A stretch of DNA of 27,893 nt from CAZMXI01 sp964570205 (GTDB lineage Bacteria; Planctomycetota; Phycisphaerae; Tepidisphaerales; Tepidisphaeraceae): positions 1 through 27,893 of the forward strand of contig CAZMXI010000049.1 of assembly GCA_964570205.1 (NCBI GenBank), written 5' to 3'. Of the stretch, positions 15,160-22,636 are shown piece after piece. Positions within the stretch are counted from its first letter, which is position 1; every line of letters begins with the position of its first letter. Position numbers and translations under genes: made by a program. The notes under the pieces are model-generated. The model had not been told where the DNA came from. It did no database searches and saw only the letters and a program-made list of their open reading frames with translations.

Positions 15160-16953
15160 ATGCGGTTTGATCGGCAACCGGTTCTGATTCCCGAGCGAGA
15201 CCTGAGCCCGCAGCGCAGGCGCAAGCGTTGGCTTGGAATGGGCCGTGCCAAGGCGGCGCATCTGCTGTTGGCGGGATTGCTGTATGCATTCTTCGCGGTT
15301 TTTCTGATCTGGCCGATCGGACAGGTGCTGTTCGCGGCGTTCGCACATTCGGATGGCGGATTCACGCTGCGGTACGTGTGGCTGGTGTTCCAGAGCCCGG
15401 TGATGCGCGAGGGTATGGTGAATGCGGGGTTCATCGCTGTGGCCGTGACGCTGGTGACGGTGGCGATTTCGCTGCCGCTGGCGGTGCTGAGCGTGCGATA
15501 CAGCTTCGCGGGGCGGGCGCTGCTGTCGGGGTTGCTGCTGGTCCCGCTGGTGCTGCCGCCTTTCGTTGGGGCGCTGGGGATGCGGCTGGTGCTGGCACGA
15601 TATGGCCCGCTGAGCGTGCTGCTGGGGCTGGATGAGGGGCTGGGATTTGACTGGATGGGGGGCAAGACGCGCGTGCTGGGCATCATCATCGTCGAGGCGC
15701 TGCACCTCTACCCGATCATGCTTCTGAACCTGCAGGCATCGCTGGCGAACATCGACCCGGCTATGGAACAGGCCGCCGCCAACATGGGCGCCTCGCGATC
15801 CAGGACCTTCTGGAAGATCACTATGCCGCTGATCCGCCCCGGGCTGTTCGCCGGCATGACCCTTGTGCTGATCTGGAGCTTCACCGAGCTGGGCACGCCG
15901 CTGATGTTCGACTATTACACGGTGACTCCGGTGCAGATCTACCGGCAACTCACGGAAATGGCCAACAGCCCGCTGCCCTACGCGCTGGTGGTGGTCACGC
16001 TGGTGGCGTCGATCTCGCTGTATCTGGTTGGCAAGGTGCTGCTGGGGCGCGGATTTGACGCCGCAACCACCAAGGCGTCGGTGGCCGCATCGCCCCGGCA
16101 ACTGTCGGGGTGGAAGGCGGGCGCTGCGGCCGCACCGTTCGTGATGGTCTTCGTGCTGGCAGTGCTGCCGCACCTGTCGGTCATACTGACCAGCCTCAGC
16201 GCGACGGGCGCATGGTATCAGACGGTGCTGCCGACCGCCTTCACGCTGGACCATTATCGCAGCGCCATGATCGACCCGATGGCCTTCCCCAGCATCGTCA
16301 ACTCGATCCGGTATGCCCTGATGGCGACGGCGTTGGCGATGGTCGTCGGCATGGCCGCAGCCATCGTGATCGTCCGGAGCAATCTGCGCGGGCGAGGCAT
16401 GCTCGATGCACTCTCGATGCTGCCGCTGGCCGTGCCGGGGCTGGTCATTGCCTTTGGTTACCTGGCGATCAGCATGTGGTTCAAGCGGCAACTGGGCGAA
16501 GCCACCCCGATATGGCTCGACGTGCAGAGATACCCCGTCGTGCTGCTGGTGATCGCCTATGCGTCGCGGCGGCTGCCCTACGTTGTGCGGTCGGCGGTGG
16601 CGGGCCTCCAGCAGACGCCGCGCGACCTGGAGCTGGCGGCGGCCAACCTCGGCGCATCGCGGTGGATGGTCCTGCGACGCATCACCGTGCCGCTGATCAT
16701 GGCCAACCTGATTGCCGGCGGGCTGCTGGCGTTCGCGTTTGCGATGCTGGAGGTGAGCGATTCGCTCATCCTCGCCCAGCGGACCGATTACTATCCAATC
16801 ACGAAGGCGATCGTCGATCTGCATCAGCGACTGGGCGACGGGCTGTACATCGCCAGCGCCCTCGGGGTGTGGGCGATGGTGCTGCTGACGTTGACCATTC
16901 TGGCGGCCAACGCGTTTCTCGGGAAGAAACTCGGGGCCATATTCCGGGTATGA
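15160..16953 (+). CDS. Fused two-domain ABC transporter permease (FbpB/AfuB-like)
   Basis: This 597-aa integral membrane protein contains two tandem binding-protein-dependent permease domains and about 12 membrane helices. Each half has an EAA loop that contacts the ATPase: EQAAANMGASRSRTFWKITM starting at E203, and ELAAANLGASRWMVLRRITV starting at E491. This duplicated layout is typical of permeases for ferric iron, thiamine, putrescine-type or 2-aminoethylphosphonate importers; FbpB/AfuB is the closest impression. The start MRFDRQPVLIP at 15160 is the only ATG just before a soluble basic tail and the first helix. A longer open frame back to 14950 overlaps the methyltransferase and is rejected. 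No ATPase or substrate-binding protein lies on either side, since the next gene is convergent 13 bp away. They must be encoded elsewhere or upstream of a rearrangement. Confidence 0.92.
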   Translation: MRFDRQPVLIPERDLSPQRRRKRWLGMGRAKAAHLLLAGLLYAFFAVFLIWPIGQVLFAAFAHSDGGFTLRYVWLVFQSPVMREGMVNAGFIAVAVTLVTVAISLPLAVLSVRYSFAGRALLSGLLLVPLVLPPFVGALGMRLVLARYGPLSVLLGLDEGLGFDWMGGKTRVLGIIIVEALHLYPIMLLNLQASLANIDPAMEQAAANMGASRSRTFWKITMPLIRPGLFAGMTLVLIWSFTELGTPLMFDYYTVTPVQIYRQLTEMANSPLPYALVVVTLVASISLYLVGKVLLGRGFDAATTKASVAASPRQLSGWKAGAAAAPFVMVFVLAVLPHLSVILTSLSATGAWYQTVLPTAFTLDHYRSAMIDPMAFPSIVNSIRYALMATALAMVVGMAAAIVIVRSNLRGRGMLDALSMLPLAVPGLVIAFGYLAISMWFKRQLGEATPIWLDVQRYPVVLLVIAYASRRLPYVVRSAVAGLQQTPRDLELAAANLGASRWMVLRRITVPLIMANLIAGGLLAFAFAMLEVSDSLILAQRTDYYPITKAIVDLHQRLGDGLYIASALGVWAMVLLTLTILAANAFLGKKLGAIFRV

Positions 16954-16966
16954 GAACGGGCGGCAG

Positions 16967-17926
16967 TCACGCGGCCTTGGCTTGCCCCGCCTTGCGTGTG
17001 CGTTTGTCGGCGTACAGGCGGGAATCGGCCTGCTTCAGGAATGCCTCCACCTGCGGCTGCGGCACTTCCGACAAAGCCGCCACCCCGGCCGACAGGCCCG
17101 GCTGCCGCGGGAGCTTGTAGGTGCGTCCAAGGGCATCCACAAGGCTCACCAGCCGCCGCGCCAGCAGTTCGCCGCCGCGTCTGGGCGTCTCGGGCAGCAG
17201 CAGCACGAACTCGTCGCCGCCGTACCGGAAAGCCAGATCGCTGTCGCGAATGGCCGAGCGGATGATCTGCCCCACGCTCCGCAGAAACTCATCCCCCGCA
17301 TCGTGCCCCAGCGTGTCGTTGAGCACCTTGAAGTTGTCCAAATCCAGCATCAGGATGCACGCGTCCGAGCAGGCCTTCTGCGCGTGCTCGATCAAGGCCG
17401 CCAGGTGCTGGTCGAAACCGCGTCGGTTATGCAGCCCGGTCAGCGGATCCTTGTTGGCCTGGTGCCGCAGTGACCCGACCAGTCGCTCGAGCGCATCGGT
17501 TCGCTGCGCCAGGCGCTGACGCATCTCACGATCGGTCTGCGCATGCTGCGCGCGCTGCTGCTTCAGCTCGCTCATCAGTTCGAACAACTGCCCGGCCAGG
17601 CCGCGCAGATCGCCTTTCACGCTCGCCAGTTCCTCAATGCGCAACTCATCGGCGCGCACGAGTGTCAGCAGCCGCTCCAGCTTTCTTAATGGCCGATGCC
17701 AATGGACATGCATCACGAAAAGGCCGGCAACGGTGACGGTCATCGCTCCCGCCAGCGTGCAGACCACCCAGGCCCTGGGCAGGAACTGCCGTTGCAGCAG
17801 CCAGTGCGTGGCGACCATGGCCCCGATAAAAACCGGCGGAACCAGCGCAGCCACCCTCCACCGCCGCCAAGAGCGGTCGCGGCGCATGGCCGCTCCGTCG
17901 CTGATCGGGCAATTGGACTCAATCAT
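16967..17926 (-). CDS. Membrane-bound GGDEF diguanylate cyclase
   Basis: The 319-aa protein makes cyclic di-GMP from two GTP. Two membrane helices lie at about 25-45 and 52-74 with a very short loop between them, so there is no periplasmic sensor domain. A HAMP-like/coiled-coil linker spans about 78-160 (HRPLRKLERLLTLVRADELR, then LKQQRAQHAQTDREMRQRLA). The GGDEF domain starts with KDPLTGLHNRRGFDQHL. The signature GGDEF is intact at 236-240, and an RxxD inhibitory site (R227-D-S-D230) sits exactly five residues before it, so an active, product-inhibited cyclase is expected. ATG 17926 was chosen because it precedes the basic tail and first helix; ribosome site evidence is weak. It is convergent with the permease and divergent from the B3/4 gene. 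Confidence 0.92.
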   Translation of the reverse strand: MIESNCPISDGAAMRRDRSWRRWRVAALVPPVFIGAMVATHWLLQRQFLPRAWVVCTLAGAMTVTVAGLFVMHVHWHRPLRKLERLLTLVRADELRIEELASVKGDLRGLAGQLFELMSELKQQRAQHAQTDREMRQRLAQRTDALERLVGSLRHQANKDPLTGLHNRRGFDQHLAALIEHAQKACSDACILMLDLDNFKVLNDTLGHDAGDEFLRSVGQIIRSAIRDSDLAFRYGGDEFVLLLPETPRRGGELLARRLVSLVDALGRTYKLPRQPGLSAGVAALSEVPQPQVEAFLKQADSRLYADKRTRKAGQAKAA

Positions 17927-18069
17927 CCCGCCGTCATTATCGGATTCCTCCCACGGGCCGTTTAGCCAGGCGTGGCATGTCTGGCAGGCCAATAACCCGA
18001 GCCGGCCTCCGACATGGCCGGCGTCTCACCGCTTTTCGGCGCGCCCGAATGACGGTATACGTGATAGCC

Positions 18070-18750
18070 ATGCTGATCGATCTTCACCTGAACGACCCGG
18101 AGTTCATCGCGGGCCTTGTTCTTGCGCACCAAGTCATTGTGGGCCCATCAACGGCCGCCCTGAGCGGCCGCCTCGATGAACTGGCGGCCCGCCGCGCTGA
18201 GGAATCGTTTCCGCCACAACCGGTCAAGGATGCGGTGCGCGACATGCTGCGCCGGGGCGGCTTTCGGCCGGCCGGCCGGAACAAGCCCGCCAGCGAGTAC
18301 CTAGCCCAGGCCGCCCGCGAGGGGCGGTTTCCCCGGATCAACAACCTGGTGGACATCAACAACCTGATGTCGCTGGAATCGGGCCTGCCGATCTCGCTGC
18401 TGGACCATGGTGCGCTGGGCGGACACGCTGAGGTCCGCTGCGGCCGGGAGGGCGAGAAATACATCTTCAACTCCGCCGGCCAGGAGATTGACCTGCACGG
18501 ACTGGTGTGCGTCTGCCGTGTTGACGGCAGCGCCAGCACGCCACTGGGCAACCCGATCAAGGACTCGATGGCCGGGAAGATCAAAGAGCAGACGACGGGG
18601 GTGGTGGGCATCATCTACGGCAGCAGGAAGGTCGTCGATGAACCGCGGATGGCAGAATATCTGGCCGATTTCGGCCGATTGCTGACCGAACATGGCAAGG
18701 CAACGGACGTGGAGCAGCGCCTGCTTGCGATGCCCCGCAACGGCGGCTGA
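18070..18750 (+). CDS. B3/B4 (tRNA-editing-like) domain protein
   Basis: This protein of about 226 aa carries the B3/4 domain also found in the beta subunit of phenylalanyl-tRNA synthetase, where it hydrolyses mischarged Tyr-tRNA(Phe). The hallmark is RINNLVDINNLMSLESGLPI, around residue 90, and DSMAGKIKEQTTGVVGIIYG near the C-terminus. Stand-alone members are widespread and mostly uncharacterised; trans-editing or free amino-acid-related roles have been suggested by domain analogy only. The start is uncertain. ATG 18070 directly precedes the first conserved strand. ATG 18049 would add seven residues encoded by rare GTA and ATA codons. Neither has a clear Shine-Dalgarno sequence. The gene ends 14 bp from the convergent unknown gene. 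Confidence 0.82.
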   Translation: MLIDLHLNDPEFIAGLVLAHQVIVGPSTAALSGRLDELAARRAEESFPPQPVKDAVRDMLRRGGFRPAGRNKPASEYLAQAAREGRFPRINNLVDINNLMSLESGLPISLLDHGALGGHAEVRCGREGEKYIFNSAGQEIDLHGLVCVCRVDGSASTPLGNPIKDSMAGKIKEQTTGVVGIIYGSRKVVDEPRMAEYLADFGRLLTEHGKATDVEQRLLAMPRNGG

Positions 18751-18764
18751 GGCAGTCCATCCCA

Positions 18765-19565
18765 TCACTCGATATCGAACGTATCTTCGGTCTTCTGCAG
18801 ATAGGCAAAGAAGCACATCCGCTCGACGCCCTGGTCCATGCCGCGCAGGGAGAAGAGGCGGAAGAACCAGGCCCGATCCTGCTCGGTGGGCTCATCAGGC
18901 GGCGCAGCGGCCGGGCCAACGAGCGACTCGGGCCCGACGCCCATCACATGATCGCTCAGGAACAGGATGTCGATTTCATCCGCCGTAACTGTGGAAAGCA
19001 CGAAGAGATTGTGCTTGCGGATGGCATCGCGGAGATACCGGTCGGCCGTCCGCACCTCCAGCTTGTCCAGGGCATCCAAATAAGCCAGGGTGTCTGCATC
19101 CTGCCGCCAACCGTGTGCCTGGCGCTGGTCTTCACGGAAATCGCCCATGGCGACGTCGAAGTGCGCCTGCATGCGGTCGTAGAAGGACTCCACCTGCTCG
19201 CCCTCCAGCCAGCGCACCACCATGACCTCGCCGGGGCGGCGGTGAATGTGGTAATCGTTGGCCGATGCTCCGCGTGCTTTCGCCAGGCTCAGCAGGTCGG
19301 CCGCCTCGCCGGCCGAGGCCGCCGGCAGCACCGGGGTGTCGGGCGACTTGGCCTTCTCCAGCCGGGCCATGCGTTTCTGCATATCGCGGGCGAGGTCGGC
19401 ATCGAGAGACCCGTTCAACTCAGCGTCAAACTTCCGGGTTGCCTCAAACACAGCGCAGATCTCGGCATGCACGCGGAATTCGGACGATTTCTCCTCAGCC
19501 CGCCGCTGAGGATCCAACGCGCGCTCTTCCTGACCTTCCTGGCCTTCGTTGGGTTCATCAAACAT
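18765..19565 (-). CDS. Protein of unknown function downstream of efp
   Basis: The 266-aa soluble protein has no signal peptide or membrane helix. The first ~35 residues are charged and low-complexity (FDEPNEGQEGQEERALDPQR). A helical stretch follows (NGSLDADLARDMQKRMARLE), then a compact domain with NDYHIHRRPGEVMVVRWLEG, ESFYDRMQAHFDVAMGDFRE and FVLSTVTADEIDILFLSDHV. It is not recognised; it has the look of a conserved planctomycete-specific protein. ATG 19565 was chosen over an upstream in-frame codon because the upstream residues look non-coding; the ribosome site is poor. It lies 93 bp downstream of the EF-P gene on the same strand, so co-transcription is possible, and is convergent with the B3/4 gene. 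Confidence 0.72.
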   Translation of the reverse strand: MFDEPNEGQEGQEERALDPQRRAEEKSSEFRVHAEICAVFEATRKFDAELNGSLDADLARDMQKRMARLEKAKSPDTPVLPAASAGEAADLLSLAKARGASANDYHIHRRPGEVMVVRWLEGEQVESFYDRMQAHFDVAMGDFREDQRQAHGWRQDADTLAYLDALDKLEVRTADRYLRDAIRKHNLFVLSTVTADEIDILFLSDHVMGVGPESLVGPAAAPPDEPTEQDRAWFFRLFSLRGMDQGVERMCFFAYLQKTEDTFDIE

Positions 19566-19658
19566 AGGCGAGATAGAGTAACCGCACAGCGGCGGTTGTT
19601 GAAACCCGAAGCTGGTGACCACCTTCTGCGGTTCGCCGTCTGCCGTCGGGGCCGGGGG

Positions 19659-20213
19659 CTATGCCTTCCCCAGGTACTCCCGCGAGCGGGTGTTGATTTT
19701 GATCGAGTCGCCGGTCTTGAGGAACAGCGGCACGCGCACCTCCAGGCCATTCTCGAGGCGGGCCTCTTTCAGGACGCTGCCGCCAGCACCGACCGCGTGT
19801 GCAGGGGCGGCGGTGTCGGCGATCTTCAGCACGATGGTCTCGGGCATCTCAAGTCGCAGGGGCTGGCCGCCCGCGAACAGCACCCGCAACTCCTGCCCTT
19901 CCCGCAGGAAGGGCTCCAGCCCGTCCAGGACGGTCGGCGAGAGTTCGGATTCCTCAAACGTCTCGCTGTCCATAAATACACGACTGGTTCCCTTGGCATA
20001 CAGGTACTGCATGGTGCGGAATCCATGCGCTACTTCCTCTATCGGCAGGAGTTGATCAACGGTGCGATCGAGATGGTGTCCATCGAGAGCATCGCGCAGG
20101 CTCACGTGAATGGCCGGCTTCTGTTGCCCGCTGTGATGCTCCACCACGCTCTCAGCCCAGTAGTAACGCCCTTGATGCCTCAGCAGCATGCCCTTCTTCA
20201 CCGGTACGTTCAT
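19659..20213 (-). CDS. efp: Elongation factor P, divergent, with Gln at the loop tip
   Basis: The 184-aa protein has normal EF-P length with three domains: KOW-like N domain (VKKGMLLRHQGRYYWAESVV), central OB domain (YLYAKGTSRVFMDSETFEES) and C-terminal OB domain (VPLFLKTGDSIKINTRSREY). EF-P binds the ribosome E site and relieves stalling at polyproline. Aligned with E. coli EF-P, the tip motif PGKG is SGQQ here: the position of the modified Lys34 is Q30, and a lysine (K32) occurs two residues later, before P33. The flanking V37, L39 and R40 align well, so this is not a misalignment from gaps. It may be unmodified, or a paralogue with an altered role. ATG 20213 has GGGAGG 5 nt upstream (20219-20224). 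A TATAAT box sits 25 nt before the start. Confidence 0.9.
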   Translation of the reverse strand: MNVPVKKGMLLRHQGRYYWAESVVEHHSGQQKPAIHVSLRDALDGHHLDRTVDQLLPIEEVAHGFRTMQYLYAKGTSRVFMDSETFEESELSPTVLDGLEPFLREGQELRVLFAGGQPLRLEMPETIVLKIADTAAPAHAVGAGGSVLKEARLENGLEVRVPLFLKTGDSIKINTRSREYLGKA

Positions 20214-20238
20214 GTCGGCCTCCCGATGTGCCGGTGGC

Positions 20239-20244
20239 ATTATA
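20239..20244 (-). promoter_or_regulatory. -10 box of efp
   Basis: Minus-strand TATAAT within ATATAATGCC, 25 nt upstream of ATG 20213. The same ten bases occur at the mqnD promoter, 28 nt before its start. No clear -35 is seen. Confidence 0.5.
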
Positions 20245-20403
20245 TCGAGATTCAACACTCGGTGCGGACCTGCCCCGACCCCTCGGCTCCTGCCAGCCCG
20301 ATTCATCTCCGTGACTCCGGCGACGCCAAGGGGCCTGCGCTCCTATAGTCCTGCGCGTCCGGCCGCCTGGTCGGCATGTCAACTCGAGCGACGGAGGACC
20401 GCC

Positions 20404-20685
20404 ATGCGGTTTCGCCTGACCTTCATCACCGGAATCTCCCTCGTTTACATCATCCTGAGTCTGGCCATGGCCTGGACCGGCTCCGACGGCTACCTCGGCC
20501 GACGGTTCTTCTTCACGGCCATCGGCATCTTGGGCTGGTTCATCGGGAACGAGCTGGTCCAACTCAACGAGCGAGTGGCCGACCTGGAGGAGAAAGCAAC
20601 CAGCCAGACGGGGCAGCCGCCGGCATCCCCTTCGACCGGCATCGACACCAGCACGAACGAACCATGCCCCCTGCACCATAAATGA
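20404..20685 (+). CDS. Small two-helix membrane protein
   Basis: This 93-aa protein begins with MRFRLTFITGISLVYIILSL, a membrane helix, then a short polar loop and a second helix (FFFTAIGILGWFIGNELV). A short coiled-coil-like segment (LNERVADLEEKA) and a polar Pro/Ser/Thr tail follow. GGAGGA at 20393-20398, 5 nt before the ATG, is an excellent ribosome site and supports a real gene. It is divergent from efp with about 190 bp between. It ends 2 bp before a strong hairpin terminator shared with the opposite-strand tRNA. Function is unknown. Confidence 0.78.
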   Translation: MRFRLTFITGISLVYIILSLAMAWTGSDGYLGRRFFFTAIGILGWFIGNELVQLNERVADLEEKATSQTGQPPASPSTGIDTSTNEPCPLHHK

Positions 20686-20687
20686 AG

Positions 20688-20715
20688 CGGGCGCCGTGAG
20701 TTGCACCGGCGCCCG
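20688..20715. terminator. Bidirectional hairpin terminator
   Basis: CGGGCGCCG (20688-20696), 10-nt loop, CGGCGCCCG (20707-20715): a perfect 9-bp GC stem. It lies just after the small membrane protein gene (plus) and 7 bp beyond the 3' end of the tRNA (minus). On the minus strand the sequence after the stem (CTTCATTTATGG) is moderately T-rich. Confidence 0.7.
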
Positions 20716-20722
20716 ACGGATA

Positions 20723-20796
20723 TAGCAGCGACTGGATTCGAACCAGTGACCTAGGGCTTATGAGTCCCTCGCTCTAACCAACTGAGCTACGCTGCC
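20723..20796 (-). tRNA. tRNA-Met (CAU)
   Basis: Complete cloverleaf of 74 nt on the minus strand. The acceptor stem GGCAGCG pairs with CGCTGCT (G1-U72 wobble) with discriminator A. The D arm is GCTC...GAGC, the T arm ACTGG-TTCGAAT-CCAGT. The anticodon loop is CTCATAA with CAT. CCA is not encoded. The D stem has C11-G24, an elongator trait. The anticodon stem AGGGA/GCCCT has an A31-G39 mismatch next to the loop. tRNA-Ile2 (lysidine-modified CAU) cannot be fully excluded by sequence alone. Confidence 0.92.
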
Positions 20797-20810
20797 ATTT
20801 TCTTCTCCGG

Positions 20811-20838
20811 ATTCTACTCATCTTACGTTTCTTGGCAA
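20811..20838 (-). promoter_or_regulatory. Promoter of tRNA-Met
   Basis: On the minus strand TTGCCA (20833-20838), 16-bp spacer, TAGAAT (20811-20816), followed 14 bp later by the tRNA 5' end. This is a good sigma70-like fit. Confidence 0.65.
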
Positions 20839-20929
20839 GCCGAGTTCGACGCGACCGTAAACTCTTGTCCCGTAGGCCTATCCATCGTTCTGGCCCCGGC
20901 GTTGTTTCGACGCCCGACACGTTCTCTGC

Positions 20930-20935
20930 TACAAT
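20930..20935 (+). promoter_or_regulatory. Possible -10 box of the flippase-like gene
   Basis: TACAAT ending 24 nt before ATG 20960. A weak TCGACG lies 17 bp upstream as a possible -35. Confidence 0.4.
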
Positions 20936-20959
20936 CCCGCCACTGAAACCTTCGCGAAG

Positions 20960-22633
20960 ATGGAACTTCACTACCCCGATGGAAACACCCCCTCGCCAGC
21001 CGGTCGATCCCGGCCGATTCCGCTTGACGAAGCGTCGGCCATTCGCCCGAGCTGGTCCTTCGTCGATTACTTCTGGTTCATCCTGAAGAACGCCATCGGG
21101 TGGATCCTCGTTCTCTCCTCTTTTGTCGTCGGCCCATTCATTCCCGGGCCCGGCGGCATCCCCCTGTTCCTCATCGGTTTCGCCCTCATCACGTTTCCAG
21201 GCAAACGCCGCCTCACCGCCCGAATCCTCCGCGGAAGGCCTGTCAATCCTCAGGATCCCGGCTATCGCCTCATCGTCGCGGCTATCGCGATCCTGGTGCC
21301 CGGCGTGCTCCTCTATCTGGCTTTCGGGACCTTCTGGCTTCGCCTCTTTCACCCTCGCACGGTCGCCTCGATTGCCGTCGGCATCACCTATTTCGGCAGC
21401 GCCACAGGCATTTTCGTCTTTGGCCTGCGCGGCGTGCGCCTGATCAACCTTTTCCTGGCCGGCGTCGCGCGTGTTCGTCGAAGGTTCCGCCCGTGGATGC
21501 GGTCCAAGGGCTTTGACCTGCTGCCCCCCCGCCGTCGACGCCGTCTGGTTCATGGCAAGCACGCCGAGCCCGACGAGGAAATCCTGGAAATCCACCAACG
21601 CCACCAGACGCGCCTTCGTCGCGCCATGAGGTTCGCACGACCCTGGGCGCTGTTGGCCCTGCGAATCGGCCTGGCCGTTGCCATCGTCGCGTGGATGATC
21701 AAGCCCATCGTCCGCAACTGGGATCATGCCAGCCACGCGATTCTTGCCATGAACTGGTGGCTCTTCGTGATCGCGGCCGCCATGTTCGCCCTCTTTTTGT
21801 TCGTGTTCCGCTCCCTCGTTTGGCGCGGCATTCTCGCCCGGTTCGGCCATCGCCTCCCTATCCCGGCCGCCGCACGCGTCTGGATTCAATCCGAACTCGC
21901 GCGATACGCGCCCGGGGCGGTCTGGCAGGTCGTCGGCCGCGTTTACCTCACCCGGCCTTACGGGGTGGGCGCAGTGGCCTCCTCGACCAGCCAGGTGCTC
22001 GAAATCGCCCTGTTCGCCCTGGCAAACATTCTCGTCGCCGCCGTTTGCCTGCTCATCGCCGGGCTGTCTCGAATTCCGACCGAGCAGCGCCTGTATCTCT
22101 ACATCCTTGTCGGCGGCGTCCCCCTGCTGCTGGGTCTCCTTCACCCTCGTGTCTTCTACGCCCTGCTGAATGGCGCGCTGTCTCTTTTTCGCAGACCCAC
22201 GGTTCAGCCGGCGGTGCCGAAGCGCCAACTCGCCGCATGCGCCGCCTGGAACATGCTCGGCCTGCTCTGGCAGGGTCTGGCGCTTTGGGTTCTTACCGTG
22301 GATGTTCTGCAACTGCCTCTGTCCAAGTGGTATATGCTGGCCGGGGCATACTCCCTGGCGTGGACAGTCGCGTTTTCAATGGGGTTTCTTTTTCCCGGCG
22401 GCATCGGCGTCCGCGAACTCGTCTTCATCTCGACGATCCGTCTTATCCTCCCCATCCAGTCAGCCGTGGCCGACCCCGCCCTGTTCGCCGCACTGCTCGC
22501 CTTCGTGGGTGTTGTCCTGCGTCTCTGGAATATCGCCGGCGAATTGCTCTTCGCCGGCATCACACTCCTGGCCGACCGTTCTCGGCCCGGCCCGCGGCAG
22601 GCAGCGACCGCCTCTCGCCGCGATCATCGCTGA
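20960..22633 (+). CDS. PGPGW-domain / LPG-synthase-TM (flippase-like) membrane fusion protein
   Basis: The protein has 557 aa in two parts. Residues ~35-160 form a small membrane module with VVGPFIPGPGGIPLFLIGFA; PGPGG at 62-66 matches the TMEM PGPGW family signature, with GFALITFPGKRR after it. A basic cytoplasmic linker rich in arginine spans ~165-225. Residues ~230-540 are a multi-helix domain of the lysylphosphatidylglycerol-synthase transmembrane / UPF0104 type, seen in putative lipid or glycan flippases (SELARYAPGAVWQVVGRVYL, FLFPGGIGVRELVFI). The GGxGxRE-like loop is a hallmark of that family. The protein may move or modify a lipid-linked substrate. ATG 20960 is the first in frame and lacks a strong ribosome site. 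The gene ends 3 bp from the convergent nuoB. Confidence 0.85.
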   Translation: MELHYPDGNTPSPAGRSRPIPLDEASAIRPSWSFVDYFWFILKNAIGWILVLSSFVVGPFIPGPGGIPLFLIGFALITFPGKRRLTARILRGRPVNPQDPGYRLIVAAIAILVPGVLLYLAFGTFWLRLFHPRTVASIAVGITYFGSATGIFVFGLRGVRLINLFLAGVARVRRRFRPWMRSKGFDLLPPRRRRRLVHGKHAEPDEEILEIHQRHQTRLRRAMRFARPWALLALRIGLAVAIVAWMIKPIVRNWDHASHAILAMNWWLFVIAAAMFALFLFVFRSLVWRGILARFGHRLPIPAAARVWIQSELARYAPGAVWQVVGRVYLTRPYGVGAVASSTSQVLEIALFALANILVAAVCLLIAGLSRIPTEQRLYLYILVGGVPLLLGLLHPRVFYALLNGALSLFRRPTVQPAVPKRQLAACAAWNMLGLLWQGLALWVLTVDVLQLPLSKWYMLAGAYSLAWTVAFSMGFLFPGGIGVRELVFISTIRLILPIQSAVADPALFAALLAFVGVVLRLWNIAGELLFAGITLLADRSRPGPRQAATASRRDHR

Positions 22634-22636
22634 CCG

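Noticed and set aside
15127..16824. Long minus-strand frame of 565 codons
   Set aside because: It is antisense to the ABC permease; its extreme His/Gln/Arg content is typical of a shadow of a hydrophobic protein.
17970..17992. CxxCH haem motif (CQTCH) just upstream of the diguanylate cyclase
   Set aside because: It appears only if translation starts at a TTG (17992); it is better explained as non-coding DNA before the ATG at 17926.
20723..20796. tRNA as an integration site for a genomic island
   Set aside because: No integrase, no direct repeat of the tRNA end, and both sides carry ordinary genes.
20774..22312. Long minus-strand frame of 512 codons
   Set aside because: It is antisense to the flippase-like gene and includes the tRNA; charged low-complexity translation without domains.
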